Assembly: GCA_902780865.1 (NCBI GenBank)
Contig: CACZHC010000031.1
Location: 1-38,644 of the forward strand
DNA from: an uncultured bacterium
Lineage (GTDB): Bacteria > Verrucomicrobiota > Kiritimatiellia > RFP12 > UBA1067
Reading direction: 5' to 3'
Length of the DNA: 38,644 nucleotides
Shown here: positions 1-8,140 of the stretch, piece after piece
How the letters are laid out: the number at the start of each line of letters is the position of its first letter
How positions within the stretch are numbered: the first letter of the stretch is position 1
Notes under the pieces: generated by a model
Database searches by the model: none
What the model saw: the letters and a program-made list of their open reading frames with translations, nothing else
Told to the model about the DNA's origin: nothing
Position numbers and translations under genes: made by a program

Positions 1-103
1 GGGAATCACTAAACGGAGAAACTGCATATGCTTACGATTCACGTATGGCCCAGGCGGCTTAAGGAGTTTTTGCTGACCCACCCCCTTTACAAGTCACCCA
101 TGG

Positions 104-238
104 CTAAAAAAGAATGAAAATACTTGAACCCGTACACGAAAGCGGCAACCGTCCGCCGCCACCTCCGCCGCCGCGTCTCATGCCGCCACCTCCGCCGCGC
201 GGCAGCAGCGATAGGGCCACGGGCCAGCGCAGGGTCAT
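104..238 (-). CDS. 44-aa glycine-rich small ORF overlapping the deacetylase gene by 4 bp
   Basis: An ATG at 238-236 overlaps the TGA stop (237-235) of the upstream deacetylase gene as ATGA, an arrangement typical of translational coupling. The frame stays open for 44 codons to a TAG at 106-104. The peptide has a short hydrophobic start (MTLRWPVALSLLP), then two glycine runs, GGGGG and GGGGGGG, separated by MRR, and ends in SSIFILF. The two glycine runs come from a duplicated GGCGGAGGTGGCGGC-type DNA segment. The ending resembles the SIMFLTY and GIMFLIY ends of the giant proteins further upstream. No family is recognised. It could be a genuine small exported peptide, or a chance open frame in a GC-rich 3' region. 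The overlap and the ending are what support it; there is no protein-level evidence. Confidence 0.4.
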   Translation of the reverse strand: MTLRWPVALSLLPRGGGGGMRRGGGGGGGRLPLSCTGSSIFILF

Positions 239-1665
239 TCACGGCGCCATGTCCAGAGCTGCCAGCGAAGGCGATCGGACGTGAACTCGTCCTTGTACTC
301 AGGCCAGAACACCCATGTTCCCGCCGGATGGAAATCGCGAAGTCTTGGGAACTGGTCGAGATCGGCGAGCGGATCGGACGGCGAGATGGTCACCGATTCC
401 GGGCATTTGGAGGGCGCAGGTCCTCCGTTCAGCGCCTTCAGCGCGGCAACAAGAAAATCGCCAGGACCAATACGCGTTCCGCCAACATCTATCGACGCGG
501 GGATGTGGCGAGAGAGATCGATCCTGCCTGCCGACTCTCGCAGATCAATGGTCTTGAGCGCGACGGAACGGTCGATTGCATACGGCTTTTCGAGGAATCC
601 GTACGTCCTGCCCGGGCGGAACTCCCGAAGCGAGTCGTCGCGCAGAAACGCTACGGCCGCCTGAAACACGTCTGCGACCGAATAGACCCCGGTGCACCTC
701 AGAGCGCCGAAGCCAGACATGTCGTTCCGCTTGATGGCCGAGCGATGCCGCTCGGCCGCGGCCTTTTCCGAGAGCGTCGCCAGCGCGAAGCGCCCGTCTG
801 CCTTGATCCTCCGCAGCAGTTCGCGGATCCGAGCGTAGTAGAGCTCGGTGTCCGCTGCGCTGCGGCGGCGCGGGACGTTCCACTTGCCGAACTCGCAGAA
901 GTTGCCTTTCATGAAGTTGACGCTATCCCAGAACTCCGCGTTTACCGCCATGCACGGATGCAGGAATATGATCTGGCGCGGGCGAGACGCCAGCTCGTTC
1001 AGCGCCTTCGTCCAGTTGATGCCCAGCACGTCATCCTTGCCGCCAGCGATGCCGCCTTCCTGCCCGGGGATAAGCGCCTCAATCCAGAATGTATTCGAGT
1101 ACGGGAACTGTCGCATGCCCTGAAACCAGTCGCCCCCCGCCTCGTCGCGCGCGCACACCGTGTCGCAGTAGAACTTTATGCCGAGGTCGGAATAGACGTC
1201 CATCGCGACGTAGCTTTTCGAGGCCCCTGGAGGAACAGCGAAGAATGGACGGCGTCCCGTGACGCGGCGGATGAGCTCGATCGCCTCCTTCTCCTGCTTG
1301 TAGACACGCGCATAGGCGGCGGCATAGTCAGCACCGTCCGACATCTCCATGATGTTCGGATGCAGGCTGTGGTACATGGACTGCGTGCCGATCAGGTGCG
1401 GACGCATCGCCTCGACGACATCCGTGCGCCCGTAGCGCTCGATCTCGTGCGCAAGATATCCGGCGAGCGCAATGTGCACGACGAAGCCCTCGTCGTGAAA
1501 CAAGTTGCAGAGATCGCGGAGCGCGTCATTCGGCCTGTCGGACGTGTAGTCTTCGGCGTCGAAGAACACCATGACCTCCGTCGTCGTCGCGACGGCAGGC
1601 GCGTCCGTCCGCCACATACAGCCGCAAAGCGCAAGCGCCGCGGCGGAAATCAACAACCTGTTCAT
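235..1665 (-). CDS. Polysaccharide deacetylase-like (NodB-fold) lipoprotein
   Basis: This 476-residue protein begins MNRLLISAAALALCGC, a lipoprotein signal peptide with lipobox LCGC and lipidation cysteine at residue 16, so it should be membrane anchored outside the cytoplasm. Residues about 36-39 read DAED, which fits the NodB motif 1 acidic pair. The motif HSLHP (about 99-103) matches the NodB motif 2 H-[ST]-x-x-H-P used for metal binding. A PPGAS stretch near 145 may correspond to the next motif. These suggest removal of acyl groups from an extracellular or cell-wall glycan, but the motifs are diverged and the substrate is unknown. The C-terminal third (about 310-476) is not recognised. 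The frame extends 12 bases further to a TTG at 1677; the ATG at 1665 was chosen because it gives a compact signal peptide. No strong Shine-Dalgarno sequence is seen. It follows the discoidin-like gene by 20 bp, so it is probably co-transcribed. Confidence 0.8.
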   Translation of the reverse strand: MNRLLISAAALALCGCMWRTDAPAVATTTEVMVFFDAEDYTSDRPNDALRDLCNLFHDEGFVVHIALAGYLAHEIERYGRTDVVEAMRPHLIGTQSMYHSLHPNIMEMSDGADYAAAYARVYKQEKEAIELIRRVTGRRPFFAVPPGASKSYVAMDVYSDLGIKFYCDTVCARDEAGGDWFQGMRQFPYSNTFWIEALIPGQEGGIAGGKDDVLGINWTKALNELASRPRQIIFLHPCMAVNAEFWDSVNFMKGNFCEFGKWNVPRRRSAADTELYYARIRELLRRIKADGRFALATLSEKAAAERHRSAIKRNDMSGFGALRCTGVYSVADVFQAAVAFLRDDSLREFRPGRTYGFLEKPYAIDRSVALKTIDLRESAGRIDLSRHIPASIDVGGTRIGPGDFLVAALKALNGGPAPSKCPESVTISPSDPLADLDQFPRLRDFHPAGTWVFWPEYKDEFTSDRLRWQLWTWRRE

Positions 1666-1685
1666 CCGCACAACCAAGCGCGCCG

Positions 1686-3038
1686 CTAATCAATGATTAC
1701 CCGCGTGCGGACCGCGGCAGATTTGCCGGCGCCAGCCACCGTGCCGTAGGGGTGGAGTTCGCATATCTTGAGCGCAACATCCGTTTCGTTCGACTTGACG
1801 CGGAGCGTTTTGAGCGTCAATCCGCGGAACTCGATGGTGAAGTGCTGGTAGGCATTCGGGTTGTCGTCACTGCCGACCTTGTCTGGAATGGAAGTGTCCT
1901 TCTCCACGGCATGCTCGGCAACAAGCGTTTCCGTGCCATCTGGTTCCACACTGTAGAACTGCAAGGTGTGGGTCCGGTTGGGCACCGAGATGTCGACGGC
2001 AGTGAGATCGATCATCGTCCCGAAAGCATATTGGACGTATTCGGCTGTGGATTTTGAGTTCGCAAACCAGTAATGATTCCATGCGGCCGTCCAGTTGTTG
2101 TCTATCAGGTAGTTTGGCGTAACGCCGTAGATTTCCTGCCCCGTGGACGAAACGGTCACGTCGGTGAAATTCACCTGGCCCGGAGCCGGAACCCGTCCGA
2201 TTTTCGTGCCGCCGACGATATTCGTAACGAGGTTGGCAGGCTTGGAAAGGTCTAGAGACCAATCACATCGTTTGCAAGTGATAGACCCTGATCCGAACTG
2301 GAGACTTGTCCCAGTCGCGTCCAAGTGGCTTTCGAAATCGTGCCCCAACGGGAGCGCTGTGGACGATTCACGCCGGAACCATTCTCCGCAATCTGGACAT
2401 TGCCGCTGCTCAATGCCGTATTCGGTGCAACTGGCTGTCGACTGAATTGCTTCCCATTCCGGCAAGTGGGAGTGCGGGCACGTGACATCAGCCGGATTCA
2501 CGCCGTAAACCTGAATTTCGCTGACGCTCGCCGTCCAGCCACCGACTTCATCGAAAACGATCTTGGCCTTTTTCGCCACTTCGTTCACGTCATACACGCC
2601 TGTCCCCACTTTCGAAACGCCGACTCCGTCGTTTACGTTCGTCCAGGCCGATCCGTCCGGCGAATAGTAGAGGGAATACTTGTGGGTGGTCGCGGAGGAA
2701 ATGGCAAAAGACGTGACGAACCATCCACCAGACGGCATGGAGGAGTCCTTCGTGAAATCGAGAATAATATAGGAGCCGTTGTCAGTCCGGTTGTTCGGTC
2801 CGATGTAAACGCCGCTCTCCAGGTTGCCGTCAAAAAAGTTGCCCATACCGGTTCCCCCGCCGAATGCATCATTGTTTACCGTTCCGTTGGATTTGTAAAT
2901 CGTGGCAATGGATTGTTTCGATATCAGCTGCGGCTCCGTGGCGGCGCATGCCGGAGCGTAGGCGAACGCCGACGAGGCGAGGAGAACAAGTACGACAGAA
3001 TTTTTCATTGTGTAAATCATAGGTTTTGCGATTGTCAT
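1686..3038 (-). CDS. Exported discoidin-like protein with a cysteine-rich metal-knuckle insert
   Basis: This 450-residue protein has a signal peptide (hydrophobic core NSVVLVLLASSAFAYA). The ATG at 3038 overlaps the upstream stop as ATGA; an internal ATG at 3008 (MKNSVV) would give a more classical signal peptide and is a real alternative. Residues about 35-180 look like an F5/8 type C (discoidin) fold: FFDGNLESGVYIGP, SYIILDF and ending VSEIQVYGV. Residues about 185-265 contain CPHSHLPEW, CTEYG, CPDCGEW, LGHDF and CKRC, resembling the Cys/His knuckle modules found between domains of large bacterial surface proteins. A second discoidin-like beta-sandwich follows and ends at KICELHPYGTV. The last residues are AAVRTRVIID. 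The role is probably carbohydrate binding outside the cell. It lies in the same operon, between the 1694-residue protein and the deacetylase. Confidence 0.75.
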   Translation of the reverse strand: MTIAKPMIYTMKNSVVLVLLASSAFAYAPACAATEPQLISKQSIATIYKSNGTVNNDAFGGGTGMGNFFDGNLESGVYIGPNNRTDNGSYIILDFTKDSSMPSGGWFVTSFAISSATTHKYSLYYSPDGSAWTNVNDGVGVSKVGTGVYDVNEVAKKAKIVFDEVGGWTASVSEIQVYGVNPADVTCPHSHLPEWEAIQSTASCTEYGIEQRQCPDCGEWFRRESSTALPLGHDFESHLDATGTSLQFGSGSITCKRCDWSLDLSKPANLVTNIVGGTKIGRVPAPGQVNFTDVTVSSTGQEIYGVTPNYLIDNNWTAAWNHYWFANSKSTAEYVQYAFGTMIDLTAVDISVPNRTHTLQFYSVEPDGTETLVAEHAVEKDTSIPDKVGSDDNPNAYQHFTIEFRGLTLKTLRVKSNETDVALKICELHPYGTVAGAGKSAAVRTRVIID

Positions 3039-6000
3039 TCGTTTTCAAGAAGCGCGGAGAGCGGTGTGCCGGGTTCGATCGCCCCCGAGACGCGAAAGAG
3101 CATAAAGAACTGCGTGGGTTTGTCATCGGTGTCGACAGGCAAGTCTACCGCGCTTCCGTCTGCCTGTTTGCACGAGACGCAGAGCCAGTCGCCGCGGTCA
3201 CCGCTCAGTGACGTACAACCAAACGCCGCATACCAGCCGCCAGCCTCGGCGTCCTTTAGCCCAATGACGAAATTCTCGATGTCCGTTCCTACGTTGGAGA
3301 ACGTAAGGCCCGTGCCGTCCGTGCGGATGACGACATCGTCTGTCACCACGGTCTGCGCAGCGTTGGTCTCGATGTAGTAGACCCCCTTGAAGTCATCGAT
3401 CGCGCCACTGCCGATGTAGGTGACGCGGGAGACTTGCCGCGCAGTCCCCGCAATAGGCAGCGCATTTGTGCCGCCGCTCGCGAGCTTCGCGAGCGGGTCG
3501 CCCGCACTGTATGTCACGGTCTTTGCGTCGAAATCGAGGTCCGCCGCCCAATCAATCCAGCCATCGGCCGGGACGCGGAAGGTCTCAAACGGCACCCAGC
3601 CCGAAGCCGCATAGCCGTAGAGCGTCTGAACCGTCCCCTCCTTGCCGAGCGCGAGCGCGGCGAGCGGAGCAGAATCAAGCGCGGCGGGCACGCCGAACTC
3701 AGGCGCAAACTTAGTGCGGCCCTCGATGCGGACCTTCTTGCCCTCGACAGAGGCGCTCTTCGCCGTGTAGCGGACGAATCCGTCCTCCTCGGTCGCCAGG
3801 TCGATGCGCTTGTTGCCGCCGTCGGAGCTCCACTTGGAGATGTTGTTCGAGCCAGACTTCGACCACGTGCCGCCGTCAAGCGGGTCGCGACCGGATGCGG
3901 ACGCGAACGGCCATGCCGAATAGTTCGACTGGTCGAGTTGGATGTCGATCCAGCCGATTGTCTTGCGCCCGACAACACGCCCTTCTGCGACCGTCTCGTA
4001 GGTGCCGCCCTGATCGACGACGAAACGATAGCGCGTCACCTTCCCGAGACTGATGCCGAACGAACCGGAATAGATGTCGCCTGCCACGATGGAACTCCAG
4101 GTCTTCACCACATTGTCACCGACAAGAAGCTTGAGCGCAGCCGTCTGATCGGCGCGCGAAAGCCTGACGCTGACAGTCGCGTTTGTGCCGCCGGAGTCTG
4201 TGACCGCCGTCGGAGATTGCAGGACAAATGGCCAGATCGCGGTCTTGAACGTGAAATCCATCGTCGCGGTCTTCCCCTTGGAGTTGGTGGCGACAAGCGA
4301 AACGGTGTATTCCGTCTCGGGCTCGAGCCCTGTGACGCGGACGGTCTGAGTGCCATGCGTCGTGTAAGTCGGGAGCGTACCCGAGGCCTCATCAGCCGCG
4401 CCGCCGGAGAGTGACCAAGTGACCGTCGCCGATGAGGCCTGGTGGCCGAGGTCGAGAAGCGTCACCGAGATCGTTGCCGACTTCGCCTCGACATTCTCCG
4501 CAAACGCATAGCGAAAGACGGGAGTGTCTATATGCTCCGGCTCGACGTCCGTAAAGCACACCATCTGGAACGGCTCGAGCGAAAGCGTCGCCTTGCCGCC
4601 AGAGAGCGGAAGCGGCTGGCCCGAGACCGTATACCATATCTGATCCGCGTCGGTATGGAAGTCGACCGTGCCCGACCACTCGCGGACGTCGCAGTTGATG
4701 ACAGCCCAGTAGGTTCCCTTGTCCGTGACATAGCGACGGACGGTGAACGTATCCGGCCAACCCCCGCCGACAAGGACTTCGCCCTTCATCGCTGGCAGCG
4801 AGAGGTAGTTGAGGTTGAACTCGCGAACGTATGTAGAGTCGTTGCGGACGAGGTTCGCCGTGAAGAGGTAGGCGAGCATCGTCGGGTCGTCATACGCCAT
4901 CGCGTAGAGTTCGGAGAGCATCACGGCGCGTCCGGCGTGATCCCAGTCGCACGTGTAGTAGCCGCAGATCTCCTGGTTGGATGCGTTCCGGAAGTCGTTC
5001 TCGTTGAGCGAGTAGTGGCGGACGAACGGCAAGTCGCCGCTCTTGTTGCGGTAGCGCGCTGAGGCGGTCTTGTCGGCGACCGTCCACACGGTGTTGAACG
5101 GGTAGCAGAGCGCGACATTGTTCAAGTTCGTGTAGTTGTGCGGGTCGTCCGCCGGCGCGGAATGATGCACTTCGTAGTTGCCCCACGTCGGGCAGTCGGC
5201 GTTGAGCGCGTTGGGCCAATACTGGCCCGCGGCGGCTCCGATGCTCGTGCTCCAGTTCTTGCCGGTGTATTCGTTGAAGTTCTTGCCTAGGTACTTCTGG
5301 TCGGCGTCATTGCCGAGCAGCGCCGGCCTCGGGTTGCCCCAGTTGGCCCAGAACTCGCCCGGCTCCTCGATCGTGTTGGTATAGTAGACCTTCGCGCCCG
5401 GGAGCTGTCCGCTGATGAGCCCCTGGAGGCGGGAGAAGATGCTGCACCGCTTCCCGTACCACCACTCGCGGTAGGCGTTGTAGAGTTCAGTCCCGCGGTA
5501 GTTGCCGTTGTTGTAGATGTCAGCGCGTGTGACGTTGCGCCCCGTGTCCTGATTGAAGCGTCCGATCGCACCGTCGTTGAAGCCCATCGGCATGGCGCCA
5601 CGGTTGCGAATCCACATGCCGAGGAAGTTGGCCTTGCCGAGGTAGGGTTGAATGGTCTTCTGGAAGAGCTTCTGCAAATCCCAGAGCGCTTCGTCGTTCG
5701 TCAAGTCAATCATGCAGTTGTAGACATAGCTCTGATTGGAGAAGAGGTATTTCCAGCTCGCGTCCTTGGCGGAGCTGAGCGTCCAGGGCTTGAGGCTGTC
5801 CATGTAGCCGATGCCCGACGCACCGCGGGAGCCGTGGTATTCGTAGAACGGAAGGATCGAGACATCCTCCGCGGCGAGGTTGTCGACGATCTCCGTCCAG
5901 TAGTCCGTCGCGTAGCCCCAGCGGGAATCGCCCGGGAAGTTCTGCTGGTAGCCGAACTCGAGAAGGTCCTTGGAGCAGGTGTTCATGCCGAGAAGTCGTA

Positions 6001-8119
6001 TCATCTTCGCGCGGCCCTTGTAGAAGTCCTGCGGGTGCGCAAAGCCGGCGAAGTCGTCGCCATCGCCCATTTCCTCGCGCGAGGTGACGATGCGGCGAGG
6101 CAGGCCCTCCGCCGGATACGGGATCGACGGACGCGCTACGTCATAGCTGTCGATCTTGTATAGCCGTATCGCCGAGACCGCGAGGCCGACGGAATCCGGC
6201 GCCTCGCCCGCCTTGATGATGCCGAAGTTGAGGTCGAAGCCGTCGGTGTCCATCGGGATGCGGTTGTCGCTGCCGTTGTACTGCTTCGACTTCTCAAACG
6301 GCACCATGACCTGGACGAGCTGCTTCGTCTCGCCAGAATACGGTATCGCCCACGACTCGATTGACTGCGTTACGTAAGGCGGCGACCACGAGTCACCGGC
6401 CGTCCAGCCCGTGTGGTAGCCGTGGCGCGTGGCGTTGCCGAAGTTGAAGACAGTGACCGACCGCGGCGCTTCGTCCGGATAGTCCACGACGAGGACGTAT
6501 GGTTCGTTCGGAACAATCCCCTTCCCTTTTCCGACGCGCCACGAGACGTAGCAGCAGGTGTCGCTCTTGTGGTGCATGACGCGCGTCGGGACGTCGAGGA
6601 TGTCTTCCACGGTGGACCATCCGGCGGGATACTCGCGGAAGAGGTGGTCTGGGTCGTCCGCGAGCGACAGCGAGCAGTCGATTTCGTCGACAAGCGTGAG
6701 CGCGCCGTAGTCTTCGAGTCCTTCGACGATCTTGTCGCCAGGCGCGCGCGGCGCCTTCTTCGTCTTGAACGAAACGACGGCGGTCGTAACCGACTTGCCC
6801 TTGTCGTTCGCCACGACGGCGCGCGCGTAGTAGGTCGTGAACGGGTCGAGACCCGCGACGGAAATGCCGCGCGTGTCCTCGCCCGAGACGCGATATGTCG
6901 TCGTCCATACTGTAGAAGCGAAATCGGCAGATGCGGACACCGATGCCGTAACGTCGACGTAGGACGCGTCTGCGCCAAGCCGGGAAACGGACACCGTCGC
7001 GACGGCGTTGGAAATCTGTACCGACCCGACGGACAGTTCCGCGGCGGGATCGGGCTTTTCGCGCCAGACTTCCGCCACGCCGACTGTTAGAAACGACTCA
7101 CTCGACTGCGTCGCGTAGTCGGCGGCGATCCAGTCGGCGGAAAGCTCCGTCGTCAGGAGGCGGCACTCGTCAAGGACGCCTTTGTAGTATTGATTCCACT
7201 GATTGCTGCCGAAGACAACGGGGCAGGACTTGGTGAGATCATTAAAGCCCTTACTATCCGCCTGAGTTTTTTCCAAGTTCCCATTGACATAGACCTTGGC
7301 TGTCTGATTCGGAATGAAGGTAAGAACAATGTGGTACCAAGTATTCGCGCTAACTGGATAATTGACGTTCTTAAAGTCTTCTTTCCCAGGAGTCGTAAAC
7401 CACGTGGCGCCGCCTTCGATCTTGAACGTCGCCAGAGCCTCCTTGCCGAAAAGGGCTTGTTTCCCGCTTACATCGGAGGCGAGAGCCCATGTCTCGAAGG
7501 AGATGACCGAAGAAAAGGCCGAGTTGAGCGTGTTGGTGGTTTCGATCTTGGCGCTTGAAGAAAAACTCGCGCCCTTTCCAAGCTTGGCGTCGACAGTCGT
7601 GACTGATCCGTTGGCTGTGCCGTCCAGATGGTTCGAGCTCGAATCTTTGGCGTTCGCCTCGTTCATGTGCCAAACGCCGTAATAGCCCGCGAAGGGATTG
7701 GTGCCGCAGATGGTCTTTCCGCTCGTCGCGGAACCCCAGCACATCACGAACTCAGTGCCGTTCGTCATTGACGGGAGACGAACCCAAATAAGCGACGTGC
7801 CGTCTGTGTCCCACGTGTCGATCTCGAACGGGAGGCCGTTGCCACTCATGTCGACGAAAGCGATGTCCGCGCCGGTGGACTTCGACTGAAGGTCATCGTA
7901 GGAAAAACCGGACGGCGAACCGTTCTGGATCCGGACAAGCACCGGGAATCCGGACAGGGCCGGCTTCCCAGCGGCGTATCCGGACACGGTGAACTTGGCA
8001 CCGTAGTCGAACTCAGCACCTTGCGGCTGCGGCAACGCAACACCCGCAGACGCGATAGCCGTCGATACAAAAAAGCCAGAAGCTAACGACAGGCAAACAA
8101 AAAATTTGTGAATCTTCAT
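3035..8119 (-). CDS. Giant DUF2341-LamG protein with glycosidase-like central region
   Basis: This protein has 1694 residues. It has a signal peptide (MKIHKFFVCLSLASGFFVSTAIASA), then DUF2341 at about 55-145 (GFPVLVRI, GLPFEIDTWD, FVMCWG) and a LamG/concanavalin-like domain to about 345 beginning YYGVWHMNE. An FN3-like domain spans about 365-455. A beta-rich region (about 460-690) leads into a region (about 690-1120) rich in aromatic and acidic residues that reads like a TIM-barrel glycoside hydrolase: MIRLLGMNTCSKD, YEYHGSRG, LGMWIRNRGA, and FNQDTGRNVTRADIY resembling the 'F..ETG..' helix of GH-A type enzymes. I cannot identify the catalytic acids or a family number. FN3-like and C-terminal beta-sandwich domains complete it. 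The end (SALLENE) lacks the strand-like tail of its neighbours. A GAGGGGGC ribosome-binding site precedes ATGTAATG, with the start at the second ATG. Its TGA overlaps the next start by 4 bp. Confidence 0.85.
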   Translation of the reverse strand: MKIHKFFVCLSLASGFFVSTAIASAGVALPQPQGAEFDYGAKFTVSGYAAGKPALSGFPVLVRIQNGSPSGFSYDDLQSKSTGADIAFVDMSGNGLPFEIDTWDTDGTSLIWVRLPSMTNGTEFVMCWGSATSGKTICGTNPFAGYYGVWHMNEANAKDSSSNHLDGTANGSVTTVDAKLGKGASFSSSAKIETTNTLNSAFSSVISFETWALASDVSGKQALFGKEALATFKIEGGATWFTTPGKEDFKNVNYPVSANTWYHIVLTFIPNQTAKVYVNGNLEKTQADSKGFNDLTKSCPVVFGSNQWNQYYKGVLDECRLLTTELSADWIAADYATQSSESFLTVGVAEVWREKPDPAAELSVGSVQISNAVATVSVSRLGADASYVDVTASVSASADFASTVWTTTYRVSGEDTRGISVAGLDPFTTYYARAVVANDKGKSVTTAVVSFKTKKAPRAPGDKIVEGLEDYGALTLVDEIDCSLSLADDPDHLFREYPAGWSTVEDILDVPTRVMHHKSDTCCYVSWRVGKGKGIVPNEPYVLVVDYPDEAPRSVTVFNFGNATRHGYHTGWTAGDSWSPPYVTQSIESWAIPYSGETKQLVQVMVPFEKSKQYNGSDNRIPMDTDGFDLNFGIIKAGEAPDSVGLAVSAIRLYKIDSYDVARPSIPYPAEGLPRRIVTSREEMGDGDDFAGFAHPQDFYKGRAKMIRLLGMNTCSKDLLEFGYQQNFPGDSRWGYATDYWTEIVDNLAAEDVSILPFYEYHGSRGASGIGYMDSLKPWTLSSAKDASWKYLFSNQSYVYNCMIDLTNDEALWDLQKLFQKTIQPYLGKANFLGMWIRNRGAMPMGFNDGAIGRFNQDTGRNVTRADIYNNGNYRGTELYNAYREWWYGKRCSIFSRLQGLISGQLPGAKVYYTNTIEEPGEFWANWGNPRPALLGNDADQKYLGKNFNEYTGKNWSTSIGAAAGQYWPNALNADCPTWGNYEVHHSAPADDPHNYTNLNNVALCYPFNTVWTVADKTASARYRNKSGDLPFVRHYSLNENDFRNASNQEICGYYTCDWDHAGRAVMLSELYAMAYDDPTMLAYLFTANLVRNDSTYVREFNLNYLSLPAMKGEVLVGGGWPDTFTVRRYVTDKGTYWAVINCDVREWSGTVDFHTDADQIWYTVSGQPLPLSGGKATLSLEPFQMVCFTDVEPEHIDTPVFRYAFAENVEAKSATISVTLLDLGHQASSATVTWSLSGGAADEASGTLPTYTTHGTQTVRVTGLEPETEYTVSLVATNSKGKTATMDFTFKTAIWPFVLQSPTAVTDSGGTNATVSVRLSRADQTAALKLLVGDNVVKTWSSIVAGDIYSGSFGISLGKVTRYRFVVDQGGTYETVAEGRVVGRKTIGWIDIQLDQSNYSAWPFASASGRDPLDGGTWSKSGSNNISKWSSDGGNKRIDLATEEDGFVRYTAKSASVEGKKVRIEGRTKFAPEFGVPAALDSAPLAALALGKEGTVQTLYGYAASGWVPFETFRVPADGWIDWAADLDFDAKTVTYSAGDPLAKLASGGTNALPIAGTARQVSRVTYIGSGAIDDFKGVYYIETNAAQTVVTDDVVIRTDGTGLTFSNVGTDIENFVIGLKDAEAGGWYAAFGCTSLSGDRGDWLCVSCKQADGSAVDLPVDTDDKPTQFFMLFRVSGAIEPGTPLSALLENE

Positions 8120-8140
8120 TACATGCCCCCTCGAAAACCA

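Noticed and set aside
1..103. Operon terminator downstream of the last small ORF
   Set aside because: No stem followed by a T-run on the minus strand was found within the window; termination may occur further downstream.
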